The notes beneath the pieces are model-generated. The model did not search any database, was not told where the DNA came from, and saw nothing but the letters and a program-made list of their open reading frames with translations. The position numbers were made by a program, and so were the translations under genes. Positions 24,101 through 35,629 of a stretch of 64,000 nucleotides of DNA are shown in pieces. The stretch is taken from the NCBI GenBank assembly GCA_043228905.1, contig JBHGNT010000015.1:2728001-2792000 (forward strand), written 5' to 3'. This stretch comes from Azolla caroliniana (taxonomy: Eukaryota; Polypodiophyta). Numbering within the stretch: position 1 is the first letter of the stretch; each line of letters opens with the position of its first letter.

Positions 24101-26332
24101 AAAGAGAATCTGAATATCAGTAGATCTAAAAGCCATTGAAGTAAGCTCCAGAAACAAACAGAATCAATTTCTGAAATTTTTTATTTTTGGCATAATTCTT
24201 GCAAACACATGGCACAGTAACGAGAAGGGCCTTTGCAAGTCAAATTTGAAAAACTGTAATCTTCTGCAAATTTTCAGGTTTTTTTTAATGAATTCCATAC
24301 CTGTAAATCTTTAAACAATGAACAAAAATGCCCACTTTTCTGTGTGCACAGACTTGAAAAATCAGATTTTGGGCCTCAAAACGGCATAAAAAGAACTCGT
24401 AAGAAAAAGTCGAACCAATTCTCTTGCATGATGGAGCCTTCAATTTGTTTTGTGAGTAAATTTCAGGTTCAGCCCTAAACATTACTGTTAAAATCTGTAT
24501 ACAGCATTGCACACATGATGAAATCTAGAGGCTCTAGATTCCTCATATCTGCAAGGCTGTATACAGATTTTAACTGTAATGTAAGTGGTGAACCTAGGGT
24601 GTGGGCACAAGACAAGGGAAGGGCCCTCTACTTTGGAAGTCTTCAAATTGATTCCCTGTTTGTATTTGAATTATGAAAGACTGACGGATATGGTTTGTGA
24701 TGAGATGCTTTCAACTGTAAGGATGTGAGAGCCAAAGGGTTCTGAATCGCCTGATTCAAGCATCTAGTGCGTCAACAAACATGGTATGGAATCAACCTCT
24801 CAACACAACATGAAGTATAAAAGTAGCAGTTAACTACTGTTGGGGAAATAGGTGTCCTCATTCACAACTGGCATGGTGGACCTTGACAACATATTATAGA
24901 ACATCATTGCCCTTGATAACATATTAAGGATACAAACATAGTTGACCTTGATAACATATTATAGAGACAAACGTAGTTGACCCTCATAACAAGCATTCAT
25001 GAATTGTGTTCATGATATGAAACTAAACATAGAACCTAACCCATTAAAAACAGATTTCATGAGGGACAAAAGACAAATCTAAAGGCACTTATTATGGTAT
25101 ACGATTCATCCTCACATTGAGACATATAACATAAGCGAGAAAACAATACCTTCTCTTTCATGGCTTTGTGGGTATGAACCCAATAATTTACTTCGAGCAT
25201 CAGTTGGAGGAAAAGTTTGCAAATCTCTCTCTGCAAAAAGCCAACACAAATATTAACAAGCCCTCTATATAGTGCCCTCCCACAACAGTATTATTACCCT
25301 GGTCATACATTCAAACATCATGTTTTTGCCAATAAATGTGCATTTCCATCACATAATTTGATAGATAACATATACTTCACACAGTAGTAACGTTTTACGT
25401 TCCAAGTTCAGAAACTAAGATCCATGGGTAGTTACACCTTCAGATTCTAGTAAGCCCCATTGCATTGAAATTGTTCATGCATAGATAATTCATTAAAATT
25501 TTGAATCAATATAAGAAAAGACAGTATATATGAAGAATATCTTTGAAGAGGCAGCCAAGCTTACGAGGTATGGGCGTTCTCATTATGCAAAGCATGTACA
25601 AGTTGCTCAAATATCATAGTGTATAAACATCAACGTCCACTCCACCAGTAACTCATCATGACGGTTTTACCACATGAAAAATATAATAACTAGAAATTTT
25701 TTTTACGGGTCTCAAATCCTACAAACGTCAGAAAAGAGATAAAACTAATCCTTATCTTCAAGTGTAGACATCACAAAATCCTCGCGATTTAGATTGTTAC
25801 TGATTATATATGCTTTCCCTGGAGAGTATTCCAGAAGAGACATACATTTCCACGGTTCTTGAGCCAAGAAAAACATTTCTAGAAGCAAGAATTGCAACGA
25901 CTTTCAACCATACAGAAAGGGACGACTTGCAGGCAGCTTAAATCAATCATGAATAGGATGCATTGAAGAAGCATTACAAGCACGTAGATACAGTCATATA
26001 AATAAATGGAAGAATCAACGCTAATACATATATCAACCAGAAAAGGAAGGTTTGAACATCTACATCAAGAAAAGGATGGAAGGGAAGCATGTACCTTGAA
26101 AAGGAAAAAGCATGGGATCAGCATCAGCAACAGCCTAGCAGCAGTGAATTTCATTCATCTCACACGATTGGAAACAGAAGAAAAGCTTGATAATGACAGA
26201 TGCATGGCCATTGGAGCAGAAGAAATCGCAAAGAAGATGAAGAAATTTACTTACCGGGACTGATCCAGGGAGATGACTAGCTGGCAAAGGGGAGTAACCT
26301 GCATGAGGGGCCGCATAGCTGGGATCTGCCAT
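18130..26332 (-). CDS. YIP1-family membrane protein, YIPF1/2-like
   Basis: YIP1-family proteins are multi-pass ER/Golgi proteins that bind Rab GTPases and act in vesicle trafficking. Five coding exons: 26255-26332, 25150-25228, 19695-19878, 18404-18662 and 18130-18324. They total 795 nt, all in phase, for 264 residues. The N-terminal cytosolic part begins MADPSYAAPHAGYSPLPASH and carries the family motif YQPYFNVDT. The split codon at the exon 3/4 junction gives NPDLYGPFWI, also typical. About five hydrophobic segments follow (ICTTLVFVAAALGNYADYL; AAGIFYGYTCILPLLLYFFF; LYGYSLFVFIPAS; WLIIAMAGFVSTSFVTL; FIVVVGCLILHCCLALTL). Exon 2 could begin at either of two nearby AGs; only 25228 keeps frame with exon 1. 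Intron 2 is 5.27 kb and holds a decayed copia element and a hairpin. No frame damage seen. Confidence 0.93.
20430..23500 (-). mobile_element. Decayed Ty1/copia element in YIP1-family intron
   Basis: Minus-strand, same direction as the host gene. In element order I can read a CCHC-like gag part near 23340-23400 (CYQCG/CGRKG-like), the pre-protease segment VYLGNNQACTIDGIGTL and DVRHVPSIK (about 22870-23010), an integrase piece with CTDNGGEF-like codons (about 22310-22340), an RT piece (VFAMKAIGPVGHTLSM, near 21060) and an RNase H piece (STSKYVFAL ... VSWCSRSQ ... VALSISVGEHISAIEASKEA, 20500-20660). Stops and frameshifts are everywhere and I could not identify LTRs, so both ends are approximate. 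It lies wholly within intron 2. Confidence 0.75.
24465..24595. repeat. 131-bp near-perfect foldback in intron
   Basis: The left arm (24465-24530) and right arm (24531-24595) are inverted copies, roughly 80-85% identical, meeting at a central palindrome CTAGAG|GCTCTAG with almost no loop. The best stretch is TTAAAATCTGTATACAGC and its exact inverse. Weaker complementarity continues outward to about 24430 and 24625. It may be a foldback/MITE remnant or a young small-RNA hairpin; nothing here decides which. Confidence 0.85.
24881..24990. repeat. Degenerate 30-35-bp tandem repeat
   Basis: Units start at 24881, 24911, 24946 and 24981 with CCTTGATAACATATTA (the first reads GACAAC, the last CCCTCATAAC). 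Intronic and non-coding. Confidence 0.75.
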
Positions 26333-26688
26333 GGTTGATCGGCGGGCGAAAACCCTAGATTCTCTGCGGGAGACGATGCAAAGAGAGAGGATTCATGGAG
26401 GAGAAAGCCTCTGTGGGGAAGCAGGTTTTGGTCTTGCATCTGTCCGTTTCACACTTGTCCGCCCGCCCATCCGTCCGTCCAACCGGACAAAACCCATCCG
26501 TCCCCACTCTTGTGTTGTCTCTTCCCTGTGTGCATCAAAAGACGTCTATCTATCTATCTATTGTCTTGTCATCACATACATACATAACATACATACATAA
26601 TATACACTCAAGATGGAGAATTATTCCAGTGGTCTCCCAATATGCTTTAGACTCACCATCATATACTATCTTGTCACATTATTCCTTC
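26333..26688. other. 5' flank of the YIP1-family gene
   Basis: Contains the 5' UTR and promoter of the minus-strand gene, followed by short repeats (GTCC/CCGTC units near 26455-26485, CTAT units near 26548-26560, CATA units near 26577-26605). The LINE insertion begins about 370 bp upstream of the ATG. Confidence 0.5.
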
Positions 26689-26701
26689 AAATCTAACCCT
26701 T

Positions 26702-28530
26702 ACCTCGTAAAGTGGAAGGCAATGCTCGGTCTAAAGTAAAATGGGATGTTATTACCTTACCTCGTTCTAAAGGGGGACTAGCCATTATTGATCTAGTAGA
26801 CCAATCAAGAGCATTATTAAGTAAGTTGCTCATTAGAGGATTTATGTTGGGGAAAGGGATATGGAAAGTACTATTGCTTGACCACTGTTCAGATTGCTCC
26901 CCTCGATTAGGTGCCCCCTGGTCAAAGGATGTAAATTGGATATTTAGGGAAAATTTCAAAGTACCTGCAGCTAACAAGTGGGAAGACAAATTTATTAGGA
27001 CATTATTTTCAGCATGGAAACAAGTATTACTTGGTTTGCTTCGCAATAAACCTAAACCCAAACACTATCTTGAGTATCTTAGACAAAGGATGGTCTGGAA
27101 TCCGTTGTTTACAACATTAGATGGTTTAGTGTTGGGTTCTAGACAATGGTTATCATGGGGGAAAATGACAGAAGGTCTTGCAAAAACAGTTCATACATGG
27201 CAACGTTTTTTATCACGTTCATGGGAAGAGAAAAAAGAAATCCTAGGTAGTCTGCATGGTGGCCAAATAATGTAACAACAAATTCAAGAAGTTATGAGTA
27301 GATTCCCCATTCCACCATATAACTCAAACCACTGATGGGTTGGGGTTTATTCAAGTTTGGAAGTACTCTTGGTTGTTAAGGGATATTCAGATGATAAGAC
27401 CTACAGATCTTTTGAGGTGGATGAAGCAAACCAATTGACACAGTCGGGGGAAATGAGGATAGATTACCCTTATGGTATGGAACACAAGATAAGAGTCATC
27501 GGATATGTTGACCGTAAATGGTATATTGATCCAATGATTAAGGAAATAAAGACACATTGGAAGTAGGTGTTGGCTAAAAAACCGGTATTCAGATTAGAAT
27601 GGGATCTGATTGATTATTAGCGGACAAATCCTTTTACGGGTAACAAGTTTAATTTCTTCCAATATTCTGTACAATTAGGGAGACATGTGCTTTCAGATAC
27701 ACGAGATGTGTTATCGACAACATTTCAATATTGGAATCAACAAGTCTCCCCAATTCCTTGCAAACTTCTGGGTTGTATTATGGGCAAGAAAACAACCACA
27801 TCAATATATTGCATGTACAGTGGTTACTTGTACACTGAGCCTTGTCGGTTGGCACATGGATGCATAGGATGGGAGTAGATTCTACTTGTGCACGATGCCA
27901 TGTACAAATGGAAACTCAAAAACATTGCTTATGGGAATGCACTAAGTCTCAATTGATATGGCAATGCCTCCTTAGGATTTTTGCTAACCATTTCCCCCCA
28001 TTGGTTTTCACTTGGGGCATGGTGGTTTGGACATCTCTTTCCATGATGCATTTCATTATGACACCAAATCTATGGACCATGGATTTTACACTAAATCTGG
28101 AAGTGTTCATACATTACCATTGTTCTCATTACAGTTTACAGGTATACGAAAGGAAGTCCAATCAGTATGGGAAATACTTAGTAGTACCACTATATATCAC
28201 ATTTGGAAGGTTAGGTGCTCTCTCATTTTCCATCAGCTTAAAACACTACCGGCTGAATTGGTTTTAAATATTTGGTTAGACATAGTTCATACTTTGAAAG
28301 GACAATGGGATGGTATTGTTGGAGATTTTGATGCTAAAATTGCTCAACGGCATGAGTTTATCACTATATGGAAAGCTACTCCATTCATGACAACCAATTG
28401 TGATACTCCTTATTGGCATTTTCAACCTCCGAAATGGTTGTTTCCCCCACCGATCACATAGAATTAAAAATCTTGTAAAAATGGTTACACTAATGACAAG
28501 ATATTTTCTTAAGTTTATTTATTTAAAAAA
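26702..28530 (+). mobile_element. 5'-truncated LINE (non-LTR retrotransposon)
   Basis: Flanked by a 13-bp direct repeat, AAATCTAACCCTT, at 26689-26701 and 28531-28543. The 3' copy directly follows a short A tail, as expected for target-primed reverse transcription. The coding remnant is the C-terminal part of the second ORF: a post-RT region with KWDVITLPRSKGGLAIIDL (near 26740) and a C-terminal zinc-knuckle-like segment (CARCHVQMETQKHCLWEC, near 27890-27940), then IWKVRC and NIWLDIVHTLKGQWDG to a stop at 28461. There are several frameshifts and stops, and it lacks the endonuclease and RT catalytic core, so it is immobile. Confidence 0.88.
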
Positions 28531-28543
28531 AAATCTAACCCTT

Positions 28544-29912
28544 GTTCCTTGCCTTATCGAGTCACTCTGTTTTTCTATCAAAAGTACTTGCCATGCCTGT
28601 TAGTCGACCACATTTCTAGCTAACATCCCTCTCATTACCAATGGCACCCTAGTCTATCATCTGTTCATTTGATCAAGGAATCGATCGTTTATTGATGAAA
28701 TGGAACAATGTTTGCATGTGGAAAACATAACATAATCATATGTTTGCTACTTTGAGGAAAAATTAAACCTATCCATGGCATCTCAACTATGATTATAGAT
28801 CAACCAAAATTCTTCCAATTTGCTTTACGAAAACATGGAAAGCCAACTTTCATCCATTATTGGCATTTATTTGTTTTCATTTACATGATGAATTCATGTT
28901 AATTTTCATTTACTTCATCCATGTAATAACCTCTTAGAAAAGAACATTATTAACATTTTTCATTGATCTTGCCTCTCTAACCTTTAAGCTATGTTCACAT
29001 TAGCCTTTGTCCACTCCATCCAATGCCTCTTGAAATTGAAATTCAATCATATTCACAAACTCTAGAGAAATTGGTAAATCTCTCAATTCAATATAAAATT
29101 CAACTAACTTTTTAGTATTATTCACTTGAGACTTCATACTAACAAGCCAAGACCATCAATTTACTCACTCTTGAAGCACCAAAGGTATTTTGCAAATGTA
29201 CATTTCATACTAATGAGCAGAGAATGTATCTAAATTAATACTATCATTGGCTCGATTAGATGTTTGCCTATCAAAATAAAGAGCAATGATATTTTGTGAG
29301 GATGTTCCTATTCATAGTCAAGAAGACGAGTTACAATGATACGCATTATCTTGAATTTTTGAACATTTTATAAATTAATCAGAAATGTTTGTGTCAATGT
29401 TCTAAAAAGTTCTAGCCAAGTTCATAAATCCATAAACACAATCTAAATCTCGGTAGTAAAACTTTAGAAGCTTAGCCAATATAATAAATACCCTAGTACC
29501 TTGATAGATATAGTGAAGGGGGAATAAGGAATAATTGACAAAAAAAGCCTAATTTATCTGGGTATCCAATTAAAAGAAGCAACAAAAGACAATATACAAA
29601 ATATATATACAACGACTTTAGTCCTTTCACTATCAATGTTTTTGTACATTCTGCTTTGTGTCCTACACTCCGTATCAAAAACTCCCTTAGTTACATAAAA
29701 GAATCAAGAAATTTGCAGAAAGTATCAAATTGAGAGACAAACATCTTGTGTATGTAGATTGAATGTTGCTAATTTGCCCTCCACCTCAAGCAAGGCACAT
29801 GGCATGCCGTGTCCCCCAGCTCAAATTGGTCCATACTGAAATCCGAATGCGTTAACCATAAAGAAAGCGTACATATTACATTATTTTTTTGTACATAAAA
29901 CGAATATATAAG
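28544..29912. other. Intergenic region, no gene seen
   Basis: AT-rich unique sequence. Its upper-coordinate end must include the NLA-like gene's 3' UTR. No exon, repeat or transposon motif found. Confidence 0.5.
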
Positions 29913-32900
29913 CTAAAACCCAAGTGCAGCTTGGCATTGCTGATCCCAATGTTTCTTAACTTGTCGGAGTCTTTCTTTACGTTCCTCCTGGAGCCTTTTC
30001 TCCCAATAATCATGACACCTAAAGCAAGAAAAATGGTTCAACACTAGTAAGGCCAAAACTCTGCTTTCATGGTGTACATAAATAGATATTCGTTGAATCT
30101 GATAATTGAGTGAAAAACATGATGTTTGTTATCTGACTTTTCTTGGGCTACATGCATTCTAACATATAAAGCATTGTGGTTTTAGAATAGCAAATTAAGC
30201 CCTCTTACCTTTTACTTATTAGCATGTTGAGCTCTACTAACTGAACAGCACCTGAATTTATGTTTTCCTACACAAAACCATTATCCACAAAGTTATAAAA
30301 AGCTTGAGAATTGATTGTATTGAAAAAGTTTCTGAAGATCCTCACCTCCCTACAAAGAGGGCATTTTGCTTTCCTATCTGCGAATCTCAGCCCTTCTACA
30401 GAAGAAACTGATGCGGCTGAACAAGCACAAGTATAGCAGAACATGTGTCCGCATCTCAAAGATACAGGGTCAAAAACAATCTCCTGCATATATCAACAAA
30501 ATTTGTTAAAAACCGTATTATTGAACATTCAAATCAGTCACAAAAAACTCACATAAGGTTCTGAGTCTTAGTAGAAAGGTTGCCAAATTCCGACTATTAA
30601 CATATGCAGTCATGAATGATAAGATAAGAGTGAAGCAGGAGTTCTACATTTGCTCTTGCCACATTCCATACATACTATTTACGATAAAGGACTGTCCATA
30701 AAGGAATTATCTTAAGAATTTCTCCTTCTACTATGGAAGAGGAATTGTGCTCAATAAAAGTATTGAGACTACACATTGACACAGTTCTGATTGTTGGGGG
30801 ATCAGCACCTTGAGTGTCATAATTACCCCAGACAGGAAGAGATTTTTTCAAATGCAACCAAGACAACACAATCCCAGTTATAAAATCGTAAGGATGTGTA
30901 TTTACCTATAACAGATTCAATTAACTGTTAAAATGTTGCTCTCAAGGTTTCTTGCTTAAAGAGAGAGAATTAATGCAACTGATACTGTAACTTACCAAGC
31001 ATACAGAACATGTAAGAGCAACTTCTAATTTGATAGCATCTGATAGCAAGAAAGAGAGAGTTGGCCTTGGACCCTCAAAATCACACACACATCGAGAAGC
31101 AATTTCTGAATCTGACTTCATATTATCTATGAGATTCAAATGGAAGGCTATCAATTCAACCAACCATGGTGATTGCAGTAGTTCCACATGCTTTGTTTGC
31201 AATTGGCTTTTGAAAATTTGACCAGTGGTTGAGTCATGAACCTGCAGAAAGGGTAAATTCTTGTGTCAACATGCATCCACATCAAAAGCATACACAGAAA
31301 GTGTAGATGAAATTCAGAAATCTCTTGAAGATTTGGCTATAATGATCACTTGACGCACTAAAAGAGAATCATAAAAAACATACACTAGAAATCACACAAT
31401 CATATATAATAGCTGCATTTACACAACACATAAAGACACATGTGTATCCACAAGCACAGACAATTGGTTGTTTTTACGATTAACATTCAAATGTGATGCT
31501 GACTCTCTCTCTCTCTCTCGTGGATGTTTATATAATATATATACATATCGTGGTAGGAATATAATAATTACTTTGTCATATTTCTTCAAAATCTTTTTTA
31601 GTGCCATGGCATTCATAGAAACATAGCTTGCAAGATTCTTTCCCTCATCAAACATCTCTGGAGGTCTACCAAAAGAAGATCTGTATTTCAATCGAAGTGC
31701 GAATTTCTGCAGACCAGATGCAAGATGGACATCTAATAGCCGTTGTACTCGAGAGTTAAAATTTCCCAGCACATCAGTTATCTCCTCCATTAGGAGGGGG
31801 AAAAATATGTTGTCACATTCTGTAAAGAAGAATAGATGTGATTCTTAATATTAATTCTTAAAGACTTCCAGTTTGAATCACACTTACAAGTTTTCAACTG
31901 AAATACAAGACCAGGAAAAAATAATTGATCATTTATTCAATCCAATACCCATAAAGAAATTTACTCATTTGACATCCTAAAATCCAAGGTATCAAACACG
32001 AGAGATTACTAGAAAGGGTTTAAATTTAGCAGACTGTGACTTGATGCAAAATGTTAGATATGAACCAAACGAATAATCGAATGAAGTTCGAAATATAGAT
32101 TACTGTAATGCTTCATGAAAAATAGATTCATTTATGGTTACTTCATCAAATATCTAAAATAATAGTCCAGAATTTCAAAATAATAATAATAATCTATTAC
32201 TATTTTTGTTTCGAAGTCGTAGAGCATTGATTCTCGAAACCTAAAACACACTGATAATCCTCCTCTTCATCATGGCACTTGAATTTAATACAGAATAAAG
32301 AACACAAGTCTCTTACATCTCAAACAGAACCTCATGAACGAGTAAGCATGAGATTCTTCTTTACAATGGTGGTGTTAAACCATACATTTGGAAACAAATT
32401 TCTTCTATTACATTTTTTGTTGTAGAAAGAATAGCAATCATCCATTTTGGAAACAAAATTCTGCTCTAAAACTAGAGAAGGATAAGCATGCACTTGATCA
32501 TGGCACCTAAAATTGATATCTGTTTCAAACAAAACTTAATGAATATATATAACGATGTCACACGCATTGAATTAGAGGTATTAAACCATAATTTTGGAAA
32601 CAAATGGCTTCTATTACAGTCTTTGAAAATAAATAAGTAGTGAGAATCAACCACTCAATACATGAAATCTGAAGTGAATCACGGACGCATAAACACATAA
32701 AGAGATCTTGAAAGGCATATATAAAAATGAAATATTGACCAATTTCTGCCTCACTCACCCGCTCTTGTTCCCTCGCTCAAATTTTTGCAACACACAAACA
32801 CCTCTCTATCACTCTCAAATCTTTAATGCACCAGAGGCGATATATTCATGCATTACTTATCACCCCACATCTTTCATGTTACAAAAGTAAGATTTTCATA

Positions 32901-32974
32901 CATCTCTTCTCTTCCCCCCTCCAAGAAAAGGCATTCAAATCTTTGCCAACAAAGTAATGTTTTCATACGTCTCG

Positions 32975-33033
<59 letters not shown>

Positions 33034-33217
33034 GACATCGTGCGGTTGAAGAAGAAGAAGAACCAGGAGTTGAGGATAATTCCGCCTGGTACCTAGATCC
33101 ATGGAACGGGCAATGCTTGAGAAGCTTCTTGAGGCGTTTGAACTCCACGTTGGAGACGCCAGGGAGGAGGCTTCTCTGCGTCTCCACGTACGCAGAGAAC
33201 TTCTTGTTGAACTTCAT
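29913..33217 (-). CDS. NLA: SPX-RING E3 ubiquitin ligase, NLA/BAH1-like
   Basis: NLA-type ligases ubiquitinate plasma-membrane phosphate (PHT1) and nitrate (NRT1.7) transporters, and their SPX domain senses inositol pyrophosphates. Six coding exons: 33031-33217, 31572-31819, 30996-31241, 30346-30483, 30209-30267 and 29913-30018; 984 nt, all in phase, 327 residues (Arabidopsis NLA is about 335). The SPX domain begins [14 protein letters not shown] and continues [50 protein letters not shown]. Then [13 protein letters not shown] and a RING spread over exons 3-4: [23 protein letters not shown]. The C-terminal helix is [14 protein letters not shown]. All eight RING Cys/His positions appear present. 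Intron 1 starts with GT plus a CT microsatellite. I see no miR827 target-like sequence in about 300 bp upstream of the ATG. Confidence 0.95.
32978..33029. repeat. (GA)n microsatellite at the NLA intron 1 donor
   Basis: About 26 perfect units. On the gene strand the CT run starts directly after the GT of the first 5' splice site, as in RPS25. Confidence 0.95.
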
Positions 33218-33247
33218 GGCGGGAGCATATACATATATGAAGCTGGA

Positions 33248-33277
33248 GCGATGGCGATGGCGATGGCGATGGCGATG
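33248..33277. repeat. (GCGATG)5 hexamer repeat in the NLA leader
   Basis: Five perfect hexamers, 31-60 bp upstream of the NLA ATG. On the gene strand they read CATCGC and would encode alternating His-Arg if the in-frame upstream ATG at 33344-33346 were used. Confidence 0.9.
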
Positions 33278-33446
33278 ACGAGAAATCGCGACAGAGAAAC
33301 CCACAGAAAAAAAAGGAAAAATAGAAGAAGGAAAACAGTTCTTCATTCGTTAACATTTCGTGTTAGATTTTGCTACTTAATAAATAAATAAATCGATTTA
33401 ATTTCCTCGTTTATCTATTATTAATCCTATTATAATATTCCAAAAG

Positions 33447-34563
33447 TCTTGGAAAAAGAGAGATTTTAGTACAATTTGAGTTCATGTAAAAACCCTAAAC
33501 CTCTTTTATTTGAAAAAGCAAAAGATTTATAAACATGAACTCCATACATTGTATCGAGTTGATGTAAAAAACAAAGATTTCATCACAATTCCATACAATG
33601 TATCAACTTCATGTTCAAAGTTTTTTTTTCCAAGTTTTAAAAAATAAAAAAATGAAAAAATCAAGTTTGAGTTGATGAAAAAACTAAATTTTTCACCACA
33701 ATTGAATACCATTATCAAGTCCATGTTTAAAGTAAAATATTTTAATTTTTTTTTGTTTATTATTATTATTTATTATTATTATTTTTAAAAAAACTTTAAA
33801 CATGAATTCGATATATACATTGTATCGACTTGTGATGAAAACTCTAGTTTTTTCATCACTTCAATTTTTTTAAAGAAAAAAAAAAACAAAAAGACCCAAA
33901 ATAAATAGAAAAAAAATCAAAATTGTTTTTTTAAAAAAACCCCCAAAAAACATTAAACATGAACTTGATACAATGTATGGAATCTTGAAAACTCTATTTT
34001 TCAACACTGTATCGATTTCGTGTTGAAACGTTGACTTTTCAACATGAATTCGATACATTGTATCAAGTTCGTGTTGAAAATCTTATTTTTTGACAAGCAC
34101 TCGATACAATGTATCGAGTTCATGTTTAAAGTTTTTTTTGGGGTTTAAAAAAAAAGTTTTTTTTCTACTTATTTTGGGTCTTTTTGTTTTTAAAAAAAAT
34201 TTAAAATTGAAGTGATTAAAAAACCAGAGTTTTCATCACAAGTCGATACAATGTATCGAATTCATGTTTAAGAAAAATTACTTTTAACATGACTTTGATA
34301 CATTGTATTCAATTGTGGTAAAAAATCTAGTTTTTTCATCAATTCAAGCTTGATTTTTTTATTTTTTTATTTTTAAAACTGGGAAAAAAAACTTTGAACA
34401 TGAATTTGATACATTGTATGGAATTGTGATGAAATCTTTGTTTTTTACATCAATTCGATACAATGTATGGAGTTCATGTTTATAAATCTTCTTCTTTTTC
34501 AAATAAAAGAGGTTTAGGGTTTACATGAACTCAAATTGTACTAAAATCTTTATTTTTACAAGA
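33447..34563. repeat. About 1.1-kb long inverted repeat (hairpin)
   Basis: The outer ends match as inverted copies (left TCTTGGAAAAAGAGAGATTT, right ending in its near-complement ...CTTGT or CAAGA). The arms, about 530 and 460 bp, pair almost throughout, including an arm block with AAACCCTAAACCTC and a block reading ACAAAAAGACCCAAAATAA. The centre is near 34005, with an unpaired stretch of about 120 bp. Inside both arms a near-palindromic core, CGATACAWTGTATCG or a close variant, recurs about ten times (for example 34051, 34102, 34244, 34297, 34408, 34457). I could not define a target-site duplication. No coding capacity. It lies 230 bp upstream of the NLA ATG. Confidence 0.9.
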
Positions 34564-35620
34564 GAAAAAGATGCATATCGATAGTGCAAAGAAGTATGTT
34601 GCACAACAAGACACCTTATGGTGAACATGTGCTTCATTGATTAACAAAAAACCATTAATAATTGTATTGATGGTAATTGAACCTTGCAAATGTCATTTAT
34701 GTGGTCTATAAAATATTCTCGTGGTTCTTAATCACCACTTCAAGCACTTAATGTTGATCTTCATAGTTTGGTTCATCTACAACAGAGAAACATTTATGTG
34801 GAACTAAGGATGACAACACAATCATAGCTTAGGTGACAAGGAAACTTGCAAGAACTCAAGGTGGGGATATTAATAGTTACACATGTAGTTGACCATGACC
34901 TAGGGCACCAATTCTGCATTGGTGAAGTTTTGGACGTGGTCATGCTTTAAACCTTTGTAATACATCTACCATTATGGCCATGACCTAGGGCACCAATTCT
35001 ACATTGGTAAAGTTTTGGACGTGGTGATGCATTAAACCTTTGTAATACATCTATCATTGACATTAGTGAGGTGGATATCATTGTGTATGACTTTACACTG
35101 ACAAAAGTTGGATGTTTAAGGACGACAACAATAGACATAATAAAAGAGATATTACCAAGTCTAGAAGATATCTTAGATTGAAGGCGAACAAGATTTAGTG
35201 CACACAATATGGAGACACCATTTAGTGAAGACAATGATTTGATTGGTACATTTGAAAATTAGGAGGAAGCGTCACAATTGTATATTATCTATAGTGGTGA
35301 TTCTCATGAAAGGAACGATGATAGTGATGCAAATAATTCCTAAATGTTTTTTTGTGCAACGATATGTAACAAATTTAGACAACATTTTATTGAATGAAAT
35401 AAAAAAGTTGATTGTTTTGAAATCTTTTGTTTATGATTTCATTAGGATCTAAAATACTACTAGTTGTAATTTCTCCTTAAAAATACACAAAGTTACTTTT
35501 TGTATTTGGCCAAAATTTTAGCTTTTTCATCAAGTTTTCGAGAACATGTGATATTAGTATCAAGGTGTTTTGTGAAATGGCCAAAAAAGCCCCAAAATTA
35601 GATAGAATATTACTTATCCT
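34564..35620. other. Intergenic region with an 85-bp duplication
   Basis: AT-rich. Apart from the tandem duplication at 34894-35063, I see no gene or transposon feature. Confidence 0.45.
34894..35063. repeat. 85-bp tandem duplication, two copies
   Basis: Copies start at 34894 and 34979 with CATGACCTAGGGCACCAATT. They differ at several sites, so this is older than the 103-bp duplication at 3275. Confidence 0.9.
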
Positions 35621-35629
35621 TCCATTTGT

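Noticed and set aside
33218-33520. miR827 target site upstream of NLA
   Set aside because: I looked for a sequence complementary to miR827, which controls Arabidopsis NLA through its 5' UTR, and found none in this stretch. An upstream leader exon could still carry one.
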